Part shown: in pieces, positions 1 to 6,137 of the stretch
How positions within the stretch are numbered: the first letter of the stretch is position 1
Layout of the letters: the number at the start of each line of letters is the position of its first letter
Source of the DNA: JAJTFW01 sp046160245
GTDB lineage: Bacteria; Bacteroidota; Bacteroidia; AKYH767-A; OLB10
Length of the DNA stretch: 11,761 nucleotides
Reading direction: 5' to 3'
NCBI GenBank assembly: GCA_046160245.1
Contig: JBJXGU010000319.1
Location: 1-11,761 of the forward strand
Translations under genes and position numbers: made by a program
The notes under the pieces: model-generated
Told to the model about the DNA's origin: nothing
The model's database searches: none
Seen by the model: only the letters and a program-made list of their open reading frames with translations

Positions 1-313
1 CTAACGCCTCTTCTGCTCTTCTACGCCTTCCTAATTCCATCGCAGCTATTATCGAAATAGCCTTTGCCTCCCCGATTCCTTTGAAATTCATCAATTGCTG
101 AATTGACAATTTTCCTAAAGCATTTAAATTATTGTCAACACTCGCCAATATTCGCTTACTTAGCTCCACCGCCGATTCACTTCGACTTCCTGAACCAATC
201 AAAATAGCAATCAGTTCGGCATCGCTCAAAGCAGTTTTGCCTTTTAGCATCAGCTTTTCGCGAGGTTTATCGTCATCGGACCAGTTCGTTATCGGAAAAT
301 TAGTTTGTTTCAA
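1..313 (-). CDS. radC: RadC family protein (UPF0758), N-terminal part, cut by window edge
   Basis: About 104 codons of the N-terminus are visible; the gene continues leftward out of the window. The translation begins with an NW-SDDDKPREKL motif and continues through LSDAELIAILIGSGS and a helix-hairpin-helix-like GIGEAKA to an AMELGRRR helix. This is the standard N-terminal half of RadC proteins. The C-terminal JAB/MPN-type metalloprotease-like domain lies outside. RadC was historically linked to DNA repair, but its real role is unsettled. No ATG is available upstream: the codon two before the chosen TTG (311-313) is an in-frame stop, and the next ATG would remove the conserved DDKPREKL block. 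TTG is therefore the best start. It is preceded by an A-rich leader and a good -7 box. Codon use is richer in G and C than in the neighbouring DUF1287 gene. The family call is confident; the start is fairly sure. Confidence 0.9.
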   Translation of the reverse strand, partial: MKQTNFPITNWSDDDKPREKLMLKGKTALSDAELIAILIGSGSRSESAVELSKRILASVDNNLNALGKLSIQQLMNFKGIGEAKAISIIAAMELGRRRRAEEAL

Positions 314-341
314 ATACTCTTATTTTTAAATTATTATACTA

Positions 342-349
342 CAAAAGTA
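342..349 (-). promoter_or_regulatory. Probable -7 promoter box of radC
   Basis: Read on the minus strand, this is TACTTTTG, an exact match to the Bacteroidota -7 consensus TAnnTTTG. It lies 28 nt upstream of the radC TTG start, which leaves a short A/T-rich leader. I see no clear TTTG -33 element about 20 nt further upstream, so the match rests on one box only. Confidence 0.5.
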
Positions 350-365
350 AAAATAACGTTATTTT
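350..365. promoter_or_regulatory. 16-bp perfect palindrome between divergent genes (possible operator)
   Basis: AAAATAACGTTATTTT reads the same on both strands and is centred on the CG at 357-358. It abuts the radC -7 box on one side. On the other side it overlaps TATTTTG (360-366), a one-base-short version of the -7 consensus facing the DUF1287 gene. That placement would suit a dimeric regulator acting on both genes. A/T-rich palindromes also arise by chance in such DNA, so function is an inference. Confidence 0.35.
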
Positions 366-381
366 GATTAAAGTTAAAAAT

Positions 382-987
382 ATGAAGTCAATTTATTTAT
401 TCTTATTTGTTATTTTGTCCGCAACTACTGAATCTAAAGGACAAGTACAATCCATAAACAAGCAATTTGCAATCCAACTTTCCGATGCAGCAATTTCAAT
501 TATAAATCCAAACATAATTTACGATCCTTCTTATTTTGGCATAAAATATCCAAATGGAGATGTCCCAAAAAACAAGGGGGTTTGTACTGATGTAATTATT
601 CGAGTCTATCGAAAATTAGGTATTGATTTACAAAAAGAAGTTCACGAAGATATGAAATCACATTTTTCGTTATATCCAAACCTAAAAAAATGGGGTATGA
701 CCAAAACAGACTCTAATATTGATCACCGAAGAGTTCCAAATCTCGAGGTTTTCTTTGAAAGAAAAGGAAAAAAATTAACAATTTCAAAAAATGCCAGTGA
801 ATACAAAACTGGAGAAATCGTAACTTGGATGATTAATGGTAAACTCCCTCATATAGGTATTGTAACTAACCATAAATCTGCTGACGGCAAACGAAACCTT
901 ATTGTACACAATTTAGGAGGCGGACAAGTTTTAGAAGATTGTTTATTCAGTTATACCATTGTGGGACATTTTAAATATTGGAAATAA
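382..987 (+). CDS. Secreted DUF1287 family protein (YijF-like)
   Basis: This is a 201-residue protein of the DUF1287 family, to which E. coli YijF belongs. Family function is unknown, but the fold is thought to resemble NlpC/P60 or papain-type cysteine hydrolases. Residues 1-21 form a hydrophobic type I signal peptide without a lipobox cysteine, so it should be periplasmic. Family hallmarks follow: YDPSYFGIKYPNGDVP (about 47-62), GVCTDVIIRVYRKLGID with candidate nucleophile Cys68, a VHEDM block (87-91), LPHIGIV with candidate His157, and VHNLGGG (175-181). An in-frame TTG at 364 would add six residues, but the ATG at 382 gives a normal signal peptide and has an A-rich leader. It is divergent from radC and ends 13 bp from the convergent mpl gene with no terminator hairpin between. 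A role in wall or peptide hydrolysis is an inference. Confidence 0.85.
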   Translation: MKSIYLFLFVILSATTESKGQVQSINKQFAIQLSDAAISIINPNIIYDPSYFGIKYPNGDVPKNKGVCTDVIIRVYRKLGIDLQKEVHEDMKSHFSLYPNLKKWGMTKTDSNIDHRRVPNLEVFFERKGKKLTISKNASEYKTGEIVTWMINGKLPHIGIVTNHKSADGKRNLIVHNLGGGQVLEDCLFSYTIVGHFKYWK

Positions 988-1000
988 AATAGACTAAAAA

Positions 1001-2404
1001 TCACTCTATCAACCCTTTTACTTCATCAAAATTCAATCCCCCATAATTACCTGAACTCATCAACAATAAAGCAGCATTTTCTAGATTTTGATTGAATAAA
1101 AATGTTTTAAACTCCACAGGATTCGTATAAATAATTAAATCTTTTCGGTTGAATGATTGTGCAATTTGCTCATAGGTCACTTCATCGAGTTGCTTGATTT
1201 TTACCGCATCGGGGGAATAAAAAACCACGGCAACATCGGCATATTCCAATGCTCCCTCGTATTCTTTGAGAAATTCGGCATTCAAACTACTGTAGGTGTG
1301 CAACTCCAAACAAGCCACCAAGGTTCTATTTGGATATTGTTCTTTCACGGCTTTGGTGGTAGCAGCTACTTTACTTGGAGAATGGGCGAAATCTTTATAG
1401 GCGACTTTGCCAATTCCTTCTGCAATTTTTTCTAACCGTTTGGAGGCGCCTTTAAAACTGGCAATGGCTTCATAAAAATCGACTTCGTCTACCCCCATGT
1501 TTTGGCAAATCCATTTGGCTCCTGCCAAATTATTCAAATTATGTCCGCCAAAAACCTCGATTGGCATCGCACCCTCTGGAGTTTCTAAAAGTGTGATTCC
1601 TTCTTTTACCTCATATTTTGGGGTTGAATATGGAATTTTTCTAATAGGATTTGTAGCTGATTCGGATACTCGTTTTACTTCGGAATCGTCTTCATTATAA
1701 ACTAAAATTCCCCCATTAGTAATTTTTTCAATAAAAATCTCGAACTGTTCTACATAAAAATCATAGGTCGGAAAAACATTGATATGATCCCAAGCAATTC
1801 CAGAAATCAACGCAATATTAGGCTGATACAAATGGAATTTTGGCCTTCTGTCTATTGGCGAAGACAAATATTCGTCGCCTTCCAAAACTATAAAATCATT
1901 CTTTTCGGTCAAATGAACCATCGTGTCAAAACCTTCTAATTGCGCACCAACCATATAATCGACTTCGATATTGTGGTAATGCATTACGTGCAAAATCATA
2001 GAAGTGATAGTGGTTTTCCCATGAGAACCACCAATAACTACGCGCGTTTTATGTTTGGATTGTTCATATAAATATTCGGGATACGAATATATTTTTAAAC
2101 CTAATTCCTGTGCTTTTATCAACTCTGGGTTATCGGCTTTAGCATGCATTCCGAGAATCACTGCTTCTATATCAGTAGTTATTTTTTCGGGAAACCAACC
2201 CATTTCTAGAGGTAAAATTCCTTTTTTTTGTAATCTGCTTTTTGATGGTTCAAAAATAGCATCGTCACTACCCGTCACTTGATAGCCTTTATTGTGAAGT
2301 GCTAAAGCTAAATTATGCATGGCACTGCCGCCAATGGCTATGAAGTGAAGTCTGCTTGCTTGCGTTGGAGAATTTATTTGGTTATTTTCATGAATAGGAT
2401 TCAT
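1001..2404 (-). CDS. mpl: UDP-N-acetylmuramate:L-Ala-gamma-D-Glu-meso-DAP ligase (Mpl)
   Basis: This 467-residue Mur ligase attaches the recycled murein tripeptide L-Ala-D-Glu-meso-DAP directly to UDP-MurNAc in the cytoplasm, using ATP. The N-terminal Rossmann-like UDP-binding domain shows HFIAIGGSAMHNLAL (20-34) and GSDD (45-48). The ATP loop is GGSHGKTT (125-132). The central domain has EGDEY (175-179), AWDHINVFPTYD (204-215) and GGHNLNNLAGA (286-296). The C-terminal domain carries the KRLE arginine (322-325) and DFAHSPSKV (338-346), and ends with MSSGNYGGL (449-457). Length and the GGSAMHNLA glycine loop fit Mpl (E. coli about 457 residues) better than MurC, which has a GIGG-GMSG loop. It starts 9 bp after the TPR gene and is surely co-transcribed with it. 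It implies meso-DAP peptidoglycan with wall recycling. Confidence 0.9.
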   Translation of the reverse strand: MNPIHENNQINSPTQASRLHFIAIGGSAMHNLALALHNKGYQVTGSDDAIFEPSKSRLQKKGILPLEMGWFPEKITTDIEAVILGMHAKADNPELIKAQELGLKIYSYPEYLYEQSKHKTRVVIGGSHGKTTITSMILHVMHYHNIEVDYMVGAQLEGFDTMVHLTEKNDFIVLEGDEYLSSPIDRRPKFHLYQPNIALISGIAWDHINVFPTYDFYVEQFEIFIEKITNGGILVYNEDDSEVKRVSESATNPIRKIPYSTPKYEVKEGITLLETPEGAMPIEVFGGHNLNNLAGAKWICQNMGVDEVDFYEAIASFKGASKRLEKIAEGIGKVAYKDFAHSPSKVAATTKAVKEQYPNRTLVACLELHTYSSLNAEFLKEYEGALEYADVAVVFYSPDAVKIKQLDEVTYEQIAQSFNRKDLIIYTNPVEFKTFLFNQNLENAALLLMSSGNYGGLNFDEVKGLIE

Positions 2405-2413
2405 ACGTCTGTT

Positions 2414-3109
2414 TTATTTTTTTATAATATTATCTACAAAATTAGAAATGCTGTCGTCAGAAGTTTTTTTCAATTTGTTTTTTTGTAGGTTGGCTAACAA
2501 TTGTGTACCTGTTTTGGTACTCCCTGCCGCAATCGCTTTTTTGTATTGCTCTTCTGCTAAAGCATATTTTTTGAAGTATTCAAAAATTTGACCTTTGGAT
2601 AAATAGCCATCAACTGGAGATAATTTTAGCAGCTCATTTGAATATTTAATTGCTTTTTCTTCGCTACCGCCAATAAAACCAGGCAACTGAATATAATACA
2701 TTACTAATGCCCAACGTGCTTCGATGTGTTTAGGATTTAACACAATGGCTTTTTCGAAAGAACCTCTTATTTCGCCAATCATTCCAAGCGCCTTGAACTT
2801 ATTGACTTGCGTGGCTCTCATCCCTAATGCGCCACCATATTTGTAGAAATAATTAGCATCAGTTGGTTTTAAATCTTTTAGCTTTCTATAGTAGAAAACA
2901 GCATTTTCCCATGAACTATTATGACTGGCAATGTCTCCCAAATATTCGATTGTTTTTACATGATTGGCATTCGATTTTAAATAACTTTCAAATAAAACCT
3001 GTGCTTGTTTGAATTTAGCTTCTCCATATAGCTTTTCTCCCTTTTCAAAATCAGATTGAGACCAAACAACGAATGGAAATACTAGAAAAAAGAAAAATAA
3101 TTGTTTCAT
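2414..3109 (-). CDS. Secreted tetratricopeptide repeat protein
   Basis: This is a 231-residue protein with a phenylalanine-rich signal peptide (residues 1-17, probable cleavage after VWS and before QSDF) and then helical TPR repeats. Recognisable units are FEKGEKLYGEAKFKQAQVLF (about 21-40), one around 54-83 (YLGDIASHNSSWENAVFYY), a diverged region with a loop at 108-125, a unit around 127-157, and KGQIFEYFKKYALAEEQYKKA (172-192). No enzymatic motif is visible, so it is probably a periplasmic protein-protein interaction scaffold. It is the promoter-proximal gene of a pair with mpl, 9 bp apart, which hints at an envelope or peptidoglycan role. That link is an inference from position only. A TATTTTTG box lies just 4 nt before the ATG, so the transcript could be leaderless. 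I cannot assign a specific function. Confidence 0.85.
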   Translation of the reverse strand: MKQLFFFFLVFPFVVWSQSDFEKGEKLYGEAKFKQAQVLFESYLKSNANHVKTIEYLGDIASHNSSWENAVFYYRKLKDLKPTDANYFYKYGGALGMRATQVNKFKALGMIGEIRGSFEKAIVLNPKHIEARWALVMYYIQLPGFIGGSEEKAIKYSNELLKLSPVDGYLSKGQIFEYFKKYALAEEQYKKAIAAGSTKTGTQLLANLQKNKLKKTSDDSISNFVDNIIKK

Positions 3110-3151
3110 TTTTCAAAAATAGAGAAATTTTAAATGATTAGATACATAAAT

Positions 3152-3194
3152 TTAATGTTAAAAAAAGAAACAAATCTTAATGTAAAAGAAACAA
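3152..3194. repeat. Imperfect direct repeat in divergent promoter region
   Basis: Copy 1 (3152-3173) is TTAATGTTAAAAAAAGAAACAA shortened by four bases in copy 2 (3177-3194), TTAATGTAAAAGAAACAA. The starts are 25 bp apart. The pair sits just upstream of the -7 box of the LpxH-like gene, where an activator might bind. Low sequence complexity means chance is possible. Confidence 0.4.
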
Positions 3195-3195
3195 T

Positions 3196-3219
3196 AACAT
3201 AACATTACACTATTATGTT
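3196..3219. promoter_or_regulatory. Inverted repeat overlapping the -7 box of the LpxH-like gene
   Basis: AACATAA (3196-3202) and TTATGTT (3213-3219) are exact 7-bp inverted arms around a 10-bp spacer. The right arm overlaps the -7 box at 3214-3221, so a dimeric protein bound here would be placed to block initiation. This is a candidate operator only; no regulator gene is in the window. Confidence 0.35.
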
Positions 3220-3221
3220 TG
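3214..3221 (+). promoter_or_regulatory. Probable -7 promoter box of the LpxH-like/glycosyltransferase operon
   Basis: TATGTTTG matches the Bacteroidota -7 consensus TAnnTTTG exactly. It lies 12 nt before the ATG at 3234, leaving a leader of only a few bases. No good TTTG -33 element is visible at the expected distance upstream. Confidence 0.5.
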
Positions 3222-3233
3222 TAAAAACTTTCA

Positions 3234-4049
3234 ATGAAAAGAAAAAGAAAAATCCCCTTAGTGGTCATTAGTGATGTGCATTTGGGCACTTATGGCTGTC
3301 AAGCCAAAGAATTACTTCAGTATTTAAAATCCATTCAGCCCGAAACCTTAGTTTTAAACGGAGATATAATTGACATGTGGAGTTTTAGCAAACGCTATTT
3401 TCCTAAAGACCACATGGAAATTTTACGTTATATTATAAAAATGTCTAATCAGGGAACTCGTGTAATATATATTACTGGGAATCACGATGAAGCATTGCGA
3501 AAATATTCTGATTTTGTTTTAGGTAATCTTGAATTAGTGGATAAATTAGTTTTGGATTTAGACGGAAAAAAAACCTGGATTTTCCATGGTGATGTTTTCG
3601 ATTCATCAACAAATGGATATGCGAAAATTTTAGCCAAATTAGGCGGAAAAGGGTACGATTTATTAATTTTAATTAATAGTCTAATCAATTGGATATTCGT
3701 TGCATTGGGAAAAGAGAAACGAAGTTTTTCTAAAACGATTAAAGACAGTGTAAAACAAGCGGTTTCATTCATTTCGAATTTTGAAACTACTGCGGCGGAA
3801 ATTGCAATCGAAAAAAAATACAGTTATGTTGTTTGTGGACACATTCATAAACCTCAAATAAAAGAAGTAAAAAACGAACACGGTCAAGTCTTGTATTTAA
3901 ATAGTGGCGATTGGATAGAAAATCTAACCGCTCTTGAATACAAAAATGAAAAATGGAAGATTTACCAATACAAAAAATCAGATTATTTAAAACAAGAAAA
4001 CAAAGAAGAAATAATCGTAGATGATATTGTTTCTAAAATCTTATCCTAA
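3234..4049 (+). CDS. LpxH-like calcineurin-type metallophosphoesterase (UDP-2,3-diacylglucosamine diphosphatase family)
   Basis: This 271-residue protein has the full dinuclear metallophosphoesterase set: SDVHLG (D14, H16), NGDIID (D44), GNHDE (N83, H84), FHGD (H118) and GHIH (H203, H205). The order and spacing match LpxH, which cleaves UDP-2,3-diacylglucosamine to lipid X and UMP in lipid A synthesis. It is slightly longer than E. coli LpxH (about 240 residues), with a lysine-rich N-terminus and a charged tail after residue 245. The segment at 141-160 (YDLLILINSLINWIFVALGK) is hydrophobic and could dip into the inner-membrane surface, as the LpxH cap does. It is followed after 3 bp by a glycosyltransferase gene, so the two are one operon. 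The fold call is firm; the lipid A substrate is likely but not certain, since related phosphatases act on other lipids. Confidence 0.85.
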   Translation: MKRKRKIPLVVISDVHLGTYGCQAKELLQYLKSIQPETLVLNGDIIDMWSFSKRYFPKDHMEILRYIIKMSNQGTRVIYITGNHDEALRKYSDFVLGNLELVDKLVLDLDGKKTWIFHGDVFDSSTNGYAKILAKLGGKGYDLLILINSLINWIFVALGKEKRSFSKTIKDSVKQAVSFISNFETTAAEIAIEKKYSYVVCGHIHKPQIKEVKNEHGQVLYLNSGDWIENLTALEYKNEKWKIYQYKKSDYLKQENKEEIIVDDIVSKILS

Positions 4050-4052
4050 CAA

Positions 4053-5045
4053 ATGAAAATATTTTACGCAATTCAAGCCACTGGAAACGGTCATATCAGT
4101 AGAGCGATGCAATTATATCCCTATTTGCAAAAATACGGAACTGTCGATTTCTTTTTGAGTGGTAATAATGCCAGTTTAAATATTGATTTACCTGTAAAGT
4201 TTAAAAGTGAAGGTTGTAGCTTGCACTACAGCAAATGTGGCGGTTTGGATTATTGGGATATTGCCAAAAACATCAAACCACTTCAATTGTACAAAGAGGC
4301 TAAATCGCTACCTCTAAAAAATTACGATGTCATTATAAATGACTTTGAATCAGTTACTTCACTAGCTTGTCAATTGCAAAAAGTGCATTCGATTCAATTT
4401 GGACATCAAGCCAGTTTTGTTTCTAAGGCAACCCCAAGACCAGCTAAAAAAAATAGGATGGGAGAATTAATTCTTAAACATTATGCATCATCTCCCAAAC
4501 ATATTGGTTTGCATTTCGAGAAATACGATTCTTTTATTTATCCGCCAATTATCAAAGATGAAATTGTGGAATCAACACCTCAAGACCTGAAACACATCTC
4601 TGTCTATTTGCCTTCATTCAATAAAGAATGTTTAGAAAAAGCATTTAAAAAAGTAAAAGATGTAGAATTTCATTGGTTTTTAAATGATGTAGAATTTAAG
4701 TATACTGATGGAAATATTACTTATTTTCCGGTGAATCAGAAATTCTTCAACGAAAGTTTAATTTCTTGTCATGGAATTATTACCGGTGGTGGATTTGAAA
4801 CTCCTGCCGAAGCTTTATATCTTGGTAAAAAAATATTGAGTATTCCAATTCAAAATCATTATGAACAAGAATGTAACGCCGAGGCTTTGAAGCGAATGGG
4901 AGTTCCTGTGATGTATGAAGTTGGGAGAGATTTTGATACGACTATAGAAAACTGGTTGAATATGGATATCAGTTATCCAAAAATGCAAGCCAATAATATC
5001 CCAGAAACGTTGGAATTATTGTTTGATACGTATAACGAGAAGTAA
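4053..5045 (+). CDS. GT-B fold glycosyltransferase family protein (MJ1255-like)
   Basis: This 330-residue protein resembles the MurG/GT28-like group that includes the MJ1255 family. The N-terminal acceptor-side glycine loop is ATGNGHISRA (9-18). The C-terminal nucleotide-sugar-side signature is GIITGGGFETPAEALYLGKK (241-260), followed by PIQNHYEQECNA (265-276), where the MurG-like E and Q residues sit. A central basic region (ATPRPAKKNRMGELILKHY, 126-144) may contact membrane or acceptor. There is no signal peptide or membrane helix, so it is cytoplasmic or peripheral. It starts 3 bp after the stop of the LpxH-like phosphatase, so the products are probably used together, perhaps on a lipid or lipid A-like acceptor. 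Donor and acceptor cannot be read from the sequence. It ends 5 bp from convergent obg. Confidence 0.8.
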   Translation: MKIFYAIQATGNGHISRAMQLYPYLQKYGTVDFFLSGNNASLNIDLPVKFKSEGCSLHYSKCGGLDYWDIAKNIKPLQLYKEAKSLPLKNYDVIINDFESVTSLACQLQKVHSIQFGHQASFVSKATPRPAKKNRMGELILKHYASSPKHIGLHFEKYDSFIYPPIIKDEIVESTPQDLKHISVYLPSFNKECLEKAFKKVKDVEFHWFLNDVEFKYTDGNITYFPVNQKFFNESLISCHGIITGGGFETPAEALYLGKKILSIPIQNHYEQECNAEALKRMGVPVMYEVGRDFDTTIENWLNMDISYPKMQANNIPETLELLFDTYNEK

Positions 5046-5050
5046 TAAAA

Positions 5051-6052
5051 CTATTCGTTTAGCATTTTCCAAAGTGTATCCTTCAATTCCGACAATCCTT
5101 GTTGAGCGACTGAGGAAATAAACAAATAGGGAATTCCATTAAAATCTTGATCTAGCTGTATTTTCAATTCTGATTTAAGTTCGTCGTCTAGCATATCACA
5201 TTTTGAAATGACAAGCAAACGTTCTTTGTCTAACATTTCAGGATTATATTTTGTCAATTCATTGACCAAAATATCATATTCGCCTTTGATATCATCTGCA
5301 TCCACTGGAACCAGAAACAACAAAGTAGAATTGCGTTCGATGTGGCGTAAAAAATAATGACCTAAGCCTTTTCCTTCGGCTGCACCTTCAATAATTCCAG
5401 GAATATCTGCAATCACAAACGATTGAAAATTACGATACGCTACAATTCCGAGATTGGGTTTTAAGGTAGTAAAGGGATAATCAGCAATTTTAGGTTTAGC
5501 TGATGTAAGTACTGACAATAAAGTGGATTTACCCGCATTCGGAAAACCTACTAAACCAACATCGGCTAGTACTTTGAGTTCTAAAACCACATCCATTTCT
5601 ACACCCGGCAAACCGGGCTGAGAGTAGCGTGGCGTTTGATTGGTCGAACTTCTAAAATGCCAGTTTCCTAATCCTCCTTTTCCGCCACGAGAAAGAATTT
5701 GTTGTTCGCCATCTTCGGTAATTTCAAACAAAGTTTCGCCTGTTTCTTTATCTTTTACTACAGTTCCCAGCGGAACTTCGATGTATTTATCTTCGCCATC
5801 GGCCCCAGTACTTCTATCTCCACCGCCGTCTCCACCATGTCCTGCTTTTATATGACGGGCAAATTTAAGGTGAAACAAAGTCCACAATCCTTTATTACCA
5901 ATCAAATATACATGACCTCCACGACCGCCGTCTCCCCCATCTGGACCTCCATATTGGATGAATTTTTCTCTATGCAAATGCGTAGATCCCTTCCCTCCTT
6001 TTCCTGAAGAAACATATATTTTTACGTAATCTACAAAATTGCCTTCTGTCAT
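5051..6052 (-). CDS. obg: Obg family GTPase (ObgE/CgtA)
   Basis: This 333-residue Obg GTPase associates with the 50S subunit in ribosome assembly and stress control. The glycine-rich Obg fold occupies about 1-157, with GGPDGGDGGRGGHVYLIG (35-52) and GHGGDGGG (71-78). The G domain has G1 GFPNAGKS (169-176), switch DYPFTTL (191-197), G3 DIPG (216-219), G4 SKCD (283-286) in place of the usual NKxD, and G5 SSV (313-315). Serine at G4 is, as far as I recall, common in Bacteroidota Obg, so the gene is likely functional. The protein ends right after the G domain and lacks the OCT C-terminal domain found in Firmicutes Obg. The leader contains an unusual GTTTAAA repeat. It lies downstream of adk and a CNNM-type gene on the same strand. 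Confidence 0.95.
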   Translation of the reverse strand: MTEGNFVDYVKIYVSSGKGGKGSTHLHREKFIQYGGPDGGDGGRGGHVYLIGNKGLWTLFHLKFARHIKAGHGGDGGGDRSTGADGEDKYIEVPLGTVVKDKETGETLFEITEDGEQQILSRGGKGGLGNWHFRSSTNQTPRYSQPGLPGVEMDVVLELKVLADVGLVGFPNAGKSTLLSVLTSAKPKIADYPFTTLKPNLGIVAYRNFQSFVIADIPGIIEGAAEGKGLGHYFLRHIERNSTLLFLVPVDADDIKGEYDILVNELTKYNPEMLDKERLLVISKCDMLDDELKSELKIQLDQDFNGIPYLFISSVAQQGLSELKDTLWKMLNE

Positions 6053-6059
6053 TTTTTTT

Positions 6060-6134
6060 GTTTAAAAGTTTAAAAGTTTAAAGGTTTAAATCTGTTCTGA
6101 AAACTAACAACATTAAACACTTAAACCTTAAACC
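6060..6134. repeat. GTTTAAA tandem array with partial inverted copy in the obg leader
   Basis: Four 8-bp units GTTTAAA(A/A/G/T) run head to tail at 6060-6091. An inverted, less regular set (ATTAAACACTTAAACCTTAAACC) lies at 6112-6134. The best exact pairing is AAGGTTTAA (6081-6089) with TTAAACCTT (6121-6129), with several 6-bp alternatives. It fills almost the whole gap between the CNNM-type gene and obg, so the transcript could form a weak shifting hairpin just before the obg start. Similar GTTTAAA runs are, from memory, common between genes in Flavobacterium. Confidence 0.6.
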
Positions 6135-6137
6135 AAA

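Noticed and set aside
132..329. Plus-strand open frame of 65 codons
   Set aside because: It lies antisense to the clearly conserved RadC N-terminus and has no recognisable protein features.
364..381. TTG start giving a DUF1287 protein six residues longer
   Set aside because: The ATG at 382 gives a typical signal peptide directly; the extension MIKVKN overlaps a possible promoter element.
1157..2282. Three plus-strand open frames within mpl
   Set aside because: All are antisense shadows of a strongly conserved ligase and lack any family motif.
1001..2404. Calling this gene murC
   Set aside because: The GGSAMHNLA loop, GGSHGKTT, and DFAHSP with a SSGNYGGL tail fit Mpl; MurC has a different N-terminal loop and substrate-pocket motifs.
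3482..3772. Minus-strand open frame of 96 codons
   Set aside because: It is antisense to the metallophosphoesterase catalytic core and has no independent support.
5640..6007. Two overlapping plus-strand open frames in obg
   Set aside because: They mirror the glycine-rich Obg domain (Pro/Ser-rich shadows) and have no promoter or homology I recognise.
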